Under the pieces are notes generated by a model. That model saw nothing but the letters and a program-made list of their open reading frames with translations, did not search any database and was not told where the DNA came from. A stretch of DNA of 64,000 nt from Clostridium sp031626875 (GTDB lineage Bacteria > Bacillota > Clostridia > Clostridiales > Clostridiaceae): positions 62,001 through 126,000 of the forward strand of contig NZ_JANDMF010000007.1 in NCBI RefSeq assembly GCF_031626875.1. The letters run 5' to 3'. Shown here one piece after another: positions 58,262-64,000 of the stretch. The translations under genes and the position numbers were made by a program. Each line of letters starts with the position of its first letter. The stretch's first letter is position 1.

Positions 58262-58588
58262 ATGAATAGCTTTGAAAATAAATATGGGAATTGTGGAATG
58301 CGTTATACAATCTCTTTAGTTGGAGGAAAATGGAAATGGATTATACTTTGGACAATATATGAATACAAAGTAATACGATATAATAAGTTAAAGAGTAATT
58401 TAGAACCTATTGCTCATAAGACATTAAGTGCACAGTTAAAAGAACTTGAAACAGGAAATTTAATACATAGAGAACAGTATAATGAAGTTCCCCCTAGAGT
58501 TGAGTATTCTTTAACAGAAAAAGGAATGACATTAATACCGATTCTTAAGCTTATGACTCAATGGGGAAGTGAATATATTAAAAAATAA
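58262..58588 (+). CDS. HxlR-family transcriptional regulator
   Basis: 108 residues. Hallmark start KYGNCGMRYTISLVGGKWKW with the conserved N-terminal Cys, then HTH (HKTLSAQLKELETGNLIHRE) and wing (PPRVEYSLTEKG). HxlR proteins such as YodB and HypR sense electrophiles or disulfide stress through that Cys. AAAGGAG ribosome site. The divergent flavoprotein gene is the likely target. Confidence 0.92.
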   Translation: MNSFENKYGNCGMRYTISLVGGKWKWIILWTIYEYKVIRYNKLKSNLEPIAHKTLSAQLKELETGNLIHREQYNEVPPRVEYSLTEKGMTLIPILKLMTQWGSEYIKK

Positions 58589-58660
58589 ACATATATTTTT
58601 ATTGACATTGGATATTTTTTCTAGTATTCTAATTCTATAACAAAAATGAAAGGGGTTTTA

Positions 58661-58744
58661 ATGATGATTAAACAAAGACAAATAAAAACAAATTTAAACA
58701 TAAATAATTTAAGAATCATTAATAACCTATGTGCTGTTTTTTAA
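58661..58744 (+). CDS. Leader peptide (27 aa) of an antibiotic-type attenuator
   Basis: AAAGGGG lies before ATG 58661, which encodes MMIKQRQIKTNLNINNLRII then NNLCAVF and stop. It has no resemblance to a functional protein and is followed by two terminators before an MFS efflux gene. The 3' codons (58724-58735, AACCTATGTGCT) are complementary to the left arm of the first terminator (58762-58772), so a ribosome stalled earlier in the peptide would allow antitermination. Confidence 0.7.
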   Translation: MMIKQRQIKTNLNINNLRIINNLCAVF

Positions 58745-58760
58745 GAAGAGATTATATTTT

Positions 58761-58790
58761 AAGCCACAGGTTGTTACCTGTGGCTTTTTA
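58761..58790 (+). terminator. Attenuator terminator 1
   Basis: 11-bp perfect stem AAGCCACAGGT (58761-58771) / ACCTGTGGCTT (58776-58786), 4-nt loop, TTTTTA. Between the leader peptide and the MFS gene. Confidence 0.9.
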
Positions 58791-58811
58791 ATGGGAAAAT
58801 ATAAGCATTTT

Positions 58812-58850
58812 AAAGCCAAGCTGTTTTTTATAGCTTGGCTTTATTTTTTA
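58812..58850 (+). terminator. Attenuator terminator 2
   Basis: 11-bp perfect stem AAAGCCAAGCT (58812-58822) / AGCTTGGCTTT (58832-58842), then ATTTTTTA. A second consecutive terminator 39 nt before the MFS start. Confidence 0.9.
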
Positions 58851-58888
58851 AAAATTCACATAGGTGAAATTGTTTAGGGGGCATACAG

Positions 58889-60169
58889 ATGAATGAAAAA
58901 ATTAAATTAACTAAATTTACTAAAATTTTTAGTCCATATAAAGGATTATCTAAGGAAATTTATATTATAGCTTTGGGGAGAATGATTAATGCTATGGGGA
59001 GTTTCATTTTTCCTCTTCTAACATTAATTTTAACAGTGAAAATTGGTATTAACAAAACTGATGCAGGATATATTATATCTGCTTCAGGTATGTTTTATAT
59101 GTTTAGTGGAATTATAGGAGGAAAACTTTCTGATTGTTTTGGAAGGAAAAAGATTATAATCATATTTAACTCTTTAGGAGCACTTTTATATATAGTAGCT
59201 TCAGCACTAGGAACTTCTATTTATTTAATACCAGTTGTTATCTTTGCTAGTTTCTTTATTGGAATTGCAGTGCCAGCTTCAGGTGGATTAGTTGCTGATA
59301 TTACTACTCCTAAAAATAGAGATGGAGCTTATTCTTTATTTTATATGGCTATGAATGTAGGGTATGCCATATCACCAATAGTAGGAGGACTACTTTTAAA
59401 TGACTATTTGTGGCTTTTATTTTTACTTGATGGTGTTACCAGTCTTATAACTGCTTTTTTAATATTAATCTATATTCCAGAATCTATACATAAAGTAAAA
59501 GAAAAATTAAGTGAGGATAGAAAGCTTGAAAAGCATGTAGATGGATCAATTATTAAAGTATTATTTGAAAGACCAATTCTTTTGTTCTTTGCATTAGTAA
59601 TGTTTGGTTATAATTTTGTATATTCTCAGTGGTCATATTTATATCCTATACATGCTTCTAAAATAGTTCCTGATAATGGAGCAAGTTTTTATGGAACGTT
59701 AGTTAGCTTTAATGCCATAATAGTAATAGTAATGACTCCAATAGTTACAAAATTAATAGCAGGGAAAAAATCTATAGCAAGAATATTTTTAGGTGGAATA
59801 CTTTATACTATTGGATTTGGAATGCCAGGAATTATTGGATCAATACCATTTGCATATGTATCAGTAATTATTCTTACATTAGGTGAAATAGTAGTTACAA
59901 CTAGCTCAGGACCATTTATAGCAAATCATACTCCTGCATCTCATAGAGGAAGAATGGAAGCAGTGCTACCAATGATTATGGGATTTGGACACACTATTGG
60001 ACCTGCAATAGTAGGAAATATACTTAAATTCACAACAGTTGAAAGTGCATGGATATTAGTTGGCGGAGTTATGGCTATCTTTACTTTTTTTACATATTTA
60101 CTTCATTGTTATAATGAAAGAATGGAGAATAATAAGGTTAATTTAGGGATAAAGCAAAATATTAATTAA
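58889..60169 (+). CDS. MFS drug-efflux-type transporter
   Basis: 426 residues, twelve predicted helices. Motif A between helices 2 and 3 is GGKLSDCFGRKK; motif C-like glycines are in MNVGYAISPIVGGLLL. The topology and length fit the LmrP/MdtH-like drug:H+ antiporter group. Its mRNA leader carries a short peptide and two terminators, a design used by genes induced by ribosome-targeting antibiotics, so the substrate may be such a drug. GGGGG ribosome site; its own terminator follows. Confidence 0.88.
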   Translation: MNEKIKLTKFTKIFSPYKGLSKEIYIIALGRMINAMGSFIFPLLTLILTVKIGINKTDAGYIISASGMFYMFSGIIGGKLSDCFGRKKIIIIFNSLGALLYIVASALGTSIYLIPVVIFASFFIGIAVPASGGLVADITTPKNRDGAYSLFYMAMNVGYAISPIVGGLLLNDYLWLLFLLDGVTSLITAFLILIYIPESIHKVKEKLSEDRKLEKHVDGSIIKVLFERPILLFFALVMFGYNFVYSQWSYLYPIHASKIVPDNGASFYGTLVSFNAIIVIVMTPIVTKLIAGKKSIARIFLGGILYTIGFGMPGIIGSIPFAYVSVIILTLGEIVVTTSSGPFIANHTPASHRGRMEAVLPMIMGFGHTIGPAIVGNILKFTTVESAWILVGGVMAIFTFFTYLLHCYNERMENNKVNLGIKQNIN

Positions 60170-60176
60170 TCAATTT

Positions 60177-60219
60177 AAAGCTGACCATCTGGGCAAAAGT
60201 CCAGATAGTTGGCTTTTTA
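60177..60219 (+). terminator. Rho-independent terminator of the MFS gene
   Basis: Long stem AAAGC...CATCTGG / CCAGATAG...GCTTT with a few mismatches, TTTTTA tail. Confidence 0.8.
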
Positions 60220-60286
60220 GTTATGGGGTTCAAAGGAATAGGTATTTTTCATCATTGATATTTTCAGTCTAATTATTGGATGATAT

Positions 60287-60318
60287 CATAAAAGTTGTAA
60301 AACATTTTATGGTATAAT
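60287..60318 (+). promoter_or_regulatory. Putative promoter/operator of the BceAB-like operon
   Basis: Inverted repeat CATAAAA (60287-60293), 11-nt spacer, TTTTATG (60305-60311), abutting a TATAAT at 60313-60318. Position upstream of -10 suits an OmpR-type activator or a repressor. Confidence 0.45.
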
Positions 60319-60348
60319 TGTAATAAAATAAAAAAAGGGTGTAGTACT

Positions 60349-61119
60349 ATGAATGTATTAGAAATAAAAAATTTATGCAAAAACTATAATATTAATAAAA
60401 AGCTTGATAAAGTTGTGTTGAAAAATTTAAACCTATCCATAGAGGATACTGAATTTTTAGGAATAATGGGTAGTTCAGGAAGTGGAAAAACAACACTATT
60501 AAACTTAGCATCTGGTATAGATAAATGTGATGAAGGTGAAATAAATATATTGAATAATAATATATGCAAAATGAAGAAGAATGAATTATCCTTGTTTAGA
60601 AGAAAAAATATAGGAATGGTGTTTCAGGATTTTAATTTACTTAGTAGTTTAACTGTAAAGGAAAATATTATGATTCCATTAATCATAGATGAAAAATACG
60701 AAATTATGGAAGGCGATATAGTGGATACTCTTGCAGATATGTTAGATATAAAAGAAATCCTAGAAAGATATCCCTATGAAATATCAGGAGGGCAGCAACA
60801 AAGAGTAGCGATTTGCCGTGCTATAATAAACAATCCTAAAATAATATTTGCAGATGAGCCAACAGGAAATCTTGATATAAAATCATCTAAAAAGGTTTTG
60901 TCATATTTTGAGTTGCTTCGTAACAAAAAAAATTCAAGTATACTCATGGTAACACATGATCCTTTTTCAGCTAGCTATTGTGACAGAGTTGTATTTTTAC
61001 AAGATGGTTCAATCTTTAAGGAAATCAGAAAACAAGGAGATAAAGCTAAGTTTCTTAATTCTATAATGGAAGTAGAAGAAGAGTTTTATAAAAGTAACCT
61101 AGAGAGTAATTTAGGTTAA
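60349..61119 (+). CDS. BceA-like ABC transporter ATP-binding protein
   Basis: 256 residues: Walker A GSSGSGKTT, Q-loop MVFQDFNLL, signature YEISGGQQQRVA, Walker B IIFADEPTGNLD and H-loop MVTHDPFSAS. This is the MacB/BceA class that pairs with FtsX-type permeases and protects against or senses cell-wall-active peptides. The permease gene follows after 46 nt. AAAGGGTG ribosome site. Its own promoter region holds an inverted repeat. Confidence 0.92.
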   Translation: MNVLEIKNLCKNYNINKKLDKVVLKNLNLSIEDTEFLGIMGSSGSGKTTLLNLASGIDKCDEGEINILNNNICKMKKNELSLFRRKNIGMVFQDFNLLSSLTVKENIMIPLIIDEKYEIMEGDIVDTLADMLDIKEILERYPYEISGGQQQRVAICRAIINNPKIIFADEPTGNLDIKSSKKVLSYFELLRNKKNSSILMVTHDPFSASYCDRVVFLQDGSIFKEIRKQGDKAKFLNSIMEVEEEFYKSNLESNLG

Positions 61120-61165
61120 AGGTTTTTAGATAAATTCAACTATAATTTGTTCTAGAAAGGGGAAT

Positions 61166-63109
61166 ATGATATTAACTCATCATATAAGATTAATTATGAC
61201 ATTTAGTGAAATTAGATTTAAAATGTTAAAAACAGATATGAAAAAATATAGATTATTTATATTATGTAATTTATCTTCTATAGCTATTTTATATAGTTTT
61301 CTTTCAATATCAGAAAATAAGCAGTTTATGAATCCTTCAATTGTTGACCCACAAATATCAGGAAATATTTATGCTCCAACTTTTTTTATAATAATGTTTA
61401 TGAGTATGTTTATTCCTTATTCTCAAAATATATTTATAAAAGCTAGGCAAAAAGATTATGGCATATTATTATCACTTGGCATGGCAGAAAATGATGTTAT
61501 TAAAAGTACTATAATAGAAAACCTAGTGTTAAGCATATTATCATTAATATTAGGGTTAGTACTAGGAACAGGATTATCATTATTTTTTTTGTACTTTGTT
61601 TGTAAGGTCATAGGTATAAATAATATTGATATTAGTGTTTCAGTAGTATCTTATAAAACAACAAGTATATACGTGTCCGTAATATTTGCAATTTCATTAA
61701 TTATCAACATTTACAGAATTATTAAAAGCACCATATATGATAAGATAAAATATACTGAAAAAGCTGAAAGTGGGAGACATTATAGTATTGTATTTTTTCT
61801 TATTGGAATAGTGATTACAATTGTTGATTTCGTTGTAATGGGTCTATTTCATGAAAAAGGTGATACTATATGGCTAATTAGGATACTTCTTTGTATGTTT
61901 GGATCATTATTAATATTTTATAATGGTGAATCATTAATTGAATATTTCAAAAATAGGAGTTATAAAAAATATGTAAAAAATATTTTTTTATTCTCAGATA
62001 TAAAATACTATTATAGCAAGAATAAAAGAATATTTTTTGTTAATACTTGGTTAGTTTTTGGAATTATCTTTTTCCTTGTGATTAGTATTATTAATTACTC
62101 TGCACTTATTAAAGATTCAAGCATATATCATCCATTTCATATGACATATGGTGAAGTAAAAGGGCACTTTGAACCTTTGGGTGATGCAGAAATAGAATCT
62201 ATTGTAAATAACAATGGTAATTCTATAGTTACCAATGAAAGTGTTAGTTTTGTAAGAAACAATACTTTTACAATATTCTGTGTAGATGATATAAATAAGA
62301 TTTTGAAAAAAGATTATAGAGTTCAATCAAATTCACTTATATATGTTCACCCATATGACTTAAATGATAATTATGAACATGAAGATATTAAGACACAAAT
62401 CAATGATATTAATATTGATTATAAAGAAGGCACAAAAAAGTTCACTACACAATATACAATTTTAGATCCCTTATTTGGAGAGGTTAATTGTATATCCCAA
62501 AATATAATTTTAGTTAATAAAGAAGATTATGAATGGATAACCTTAAGTAGTAAGGACTTTAGTATAAAGGGAGTATTACACTTATATAATTTCAGTAATT
62601 GGAGTAATTCTAATGATATTGTAGATGAAATATCTAACAAATTATTTGAGAAGAATAATATTGAAAGTGGAAATAGATTTTATGAAATAAGTTCAAGGAT
62701 AGATGCTTATAACAAGGCAATACAAAGTACTAATTTTCTGATTTTTATTTTTACATATATTTGGATTCTTATGTATTTCTCCTATATAATAATGATTCAT
62801 TTTAAATTGAAAATGGAGTATAAGGATGAAAGGGAAAAATATTTGAATCTTTATAGAATTGGCATAAGTGAAATAGAAGTAAAAAAAATTATGTCTAAAA
62901 AAATATTACTGCTATATTTTATATCTTTTATTTATGGAATAGTTGTCAGCGTTATTTTTAGCTATTGTTTTTTTAGTTCATATGGATATGGAAACATAGC
63001 TATTTTAGTTAGTTTTATAGCTTCTTTTATTTTTTCATTAATCCATGTAATAATCTATAAATTATATTTTAAAACATACTCCCAAAAAATCACTTTAGAA
63101 TTGAAGTAA
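61166..63109 (+). CDS. BceB-like FtsX-domain ABC permease
   Basis: 647 residues, about ten hydrophobic segments in the BceB order: one N-terminal helix, three FtsX helices (YSQNIFIKARQKDYGILLSL and following), further helices around 205-300, a roughly 200-residue external domain (about 320-525), and three terminal helices (KIMSKKILLLYFISFIYGIV). The large external domain is the peptide-binding/sensing part in characterised members. No BceRS-type two-component pair is adjacent. AAAGGGG lies before the ATG. Confidence 0.9.
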   Translation: MILTHHIRLIMTFSEIRFKMLKTDMKKYRLFILCNLSSIAILYSFLSISENKQFMNPSIVDPQISGNIYAPTFFIIMFMSMFIPYSQNIFIKARQKDYGILLSLGMAENDVIKSTIIENLVLSILSLILGLVLGTGLSLFFLYFVCKVIGINNIDISVSVVSYKTTSIYVSVIFAISLIINIYRIIKSTIYDKIKYTEKAESGRHYSIVFFLIGIVITIVDFVVMGLFHEKGDTIWLIRILLCMFGSLLIFYNGESLIEYFKNRSYKKYVKNIFLFSDIKYYYSKNKRIFFVNTWLVFGIIFFLVISIINYSALIKDSSIYHPFHMTYGEVKGHFEPLGDAEIESIVNNNGNSIVTNESVSFVRNNTFTIFCVDDINKILKKDYRVQSNSLIYVHPYDLNDNYEHEDIKTQINDINIDYKEGTKKFTTQYTILDPLFGEVNCISQNIILVNKEDYEWITLSSKDFSIKGVLHLYNFSNWSNSNDIVDEISNKLFEKNNIESGNRFYEISSRIDAYNKAIQSTNFLIFIFTYIWILMYFSYIIMIHFKLKMEYKDEREKYLNLYRIGISEIEVKKIMSKKILLLYFISFIYGIVVSVIFSYCFFSSYGYGNIAILVSFIASFIFSLIHVIIYKLYFKTYSQKITLELK

Positions 63110-63174
63110 AATTCTCATAAACAGCATACTATAGAAATAAAATATATTTTTAAGGTTAAATATGGTTTGAAAAT

Positions 63175-64000
63175 ATGTGTACAAATATATCTATAAAAAG
63201 AAGAACAAAAGAAGAATCATTAATATCAGCACGTACAATGGATTTTACTATAGAAATCCCAACAGTGATTTCCTTTGTACCACGTCAGCAGTCATTCCCT
63301 AAACTTCCTCTTAAGGGAGAAATAAAATGGAAGAACAAATATGCTTTTGTTGGTACTTTGCACCAATATTTAAAACAATCTGGTTATTCAGATGGATTAA
63401 ATGAGACAGGCCTTTCAGCGGCTGCTTTATGGCTTGAAGCAACTAAATATAAAACTCCAATATTAATGTACAATATTTTAAGTGTTCACAATGTTATAAG
63501 TTATATTTTGGGGAACTTTAAGGATGTTGAAGAAGCAGAAAGTGCACTTTCAAAAGTTAAAATAATAGATCCAGTCAAGCCAATAAAAATTCCAATTCAT
63601 ATTATAATAAGTGATTCTGCAGGAGATCATCTAATTGTTGAATTTATGAATGGAAAAATCAAAACTTATATAAACAGAATGGGAGTTTTAACTAATGACC
63701 CACCATTAGATTGGCATATAACTAATCTATGTAATTATAAAAATCTAAGTCTTTATAACATTCCAGAATCTTGCCCCAATTTTCAACTATATGGCACTGG
63801 GCAATTTGGAAGTCCTGGTGATTCAACTTCACCTTCAAGATTTGTTCGTGCAGAACTCTTAAGAAAAGGGGAATTTAAAGCAAGTAACCCTAAAGAAAGT
63901 ATTGGATTAGCAAGACAGATTTTACAAACACTAGCTGAACCTTGTGGAACTGTTATGCTTGCAAATAAATCAGGCTTTGATTGGACACAATGGATAGTTA
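63175..64000 (+). CDS. Choloylglycine hydrolase / linear amide C-N hydrolase (partial, runs off window)
   Basis: The frame from ATG 63175 is open to the window end (275 codons). It begins MCTNISI, giving Cys2 as N-terminal nucleophile after Met removal, then SARTMDF with the catalytic Arg and Asp, SDGLNETGLSAAAL, GVLTNDPPLDWHITNL with the oxyanion Asn, and SPSRFVRAELL with the conserved Arg. This is the Ntn-hydrolase family of bile-salt hydrolase and penicillin V acylase; the true substrate cannot be told from the part visible. The ribosome site is weak. Confidence 0.9.
   Translation, partial: MCTNISIKRRTKEESLISARTMDFTIEIPTVISFVPRQQSFPKLPLKGEIKWKNKYAFVGTLHQYLKQSGYSDGLNETGLSAAALWLEATKYKTPILMYNILSVHNVISYILGNFKDVEEAESALSKVKIIDPVKPIKIPIHIIISDSAGDHLIVEFMNGKIKTYINRMGVLTNDPPLDWHITNLCNYKNLSLYNIPESCPNFQLYGTGQFGSPGDSTSPSRFVRAELLRKGEFKASNPKESIGLARQILQTLAEPCGTVMLANKSGFDWTQWIV

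Overview
The window is A+T-rich, densely coded DNA with strong AGGAGG-type ribosome binding sites and many U-tailed hairpin terminators. Together with a trimeric [FeFe] hydrogenase, many Clostridium-type membrane proteins and low-G+C codon use, this points to an anaerobic Firmicute of Clostridium sensu stricto. It reads as ordinary chromosome with several locally rearranged, accessory patches. No prophage, CRISPR array, rRNA or functional tRNA gene is visible.

Layout. 1-4.6 kb: the tail of a LysR regulator, then hydCBA, an electron-bifurcating-type hydrogenase. 4.8-9.8 kb: small membrane and hypothetical proteins, a LiaF-like protein and an FAD/Rieske oxidoreductase. 9.9-13.4 kb: a heterodimeric ABC exporter. 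13.4-23.6 kb: three tandem paralogous ABC ATPase-permease fusions facing a two-component system and a small (p)ppGpp synthetase. A shared 13-bp motif near TTTACATTCAGTT lies upstream of all of them, suggesting one envelope-stress regulon. 23.7-31.4 kb: an Lrp regulator, a duplicated MBL-fold hydrolase locus whose first copy is split by a GntR/GH4 pair and keeps only a stump of the neighbouring thioredoxin gene, psd, a solute-binding protein and a CDGSH protein. 31.5-38.5 kb: decayed genes (GNAT, XRE-IS630 fusion, MerR), a type II thioesterase, an LD-carboxypeptidase, and a probable type I toxin-antitoxin locus (33-codon holin-like toxin facing a structured RNA). 36-44 kb: a threonine-aldolase-like enzyme with its XRE-cupin regulator, a DedA protein, a BAAT-type hydrolase with its MarR regulator, an EamA transporter and an AraC regulator. 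44.5-48.3 kb: a secreted protein, a lipoprotein, a VOC protein and a QueG-like Fe-S protein.

48.4-53.7 kb is the most striking part. A noncoding RNA carrying a circularly permuted tRNA mimic (T arm, then a capped acceptor stem, then D arm) precedes a Ro60/TROVE protein, the RNA ligase RtcB and two WYL-domain regulators. This is a Y RNA (YrlA-like) / Ro / RNA-repair locus. It appears to use WYL regulators where enterobacteria use RtcR, and it has no RtcA.

53.7-64 kb: an SLH-domain surface protein behind a ribosome-site-occluding hairpin, a flavodoxin-like protein with a divergent HxlR regulator, an MFS efflux pump behind a leader peptide and two tandem terminators (a translational attenuator), a BceAB-type ABC transporter without an adjacent two-component system, and the start of a choloylglycine-hydrolase-family enzyme cut by the window end.

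All calls come from reading sequence and motifs. No database search or folding program was run.
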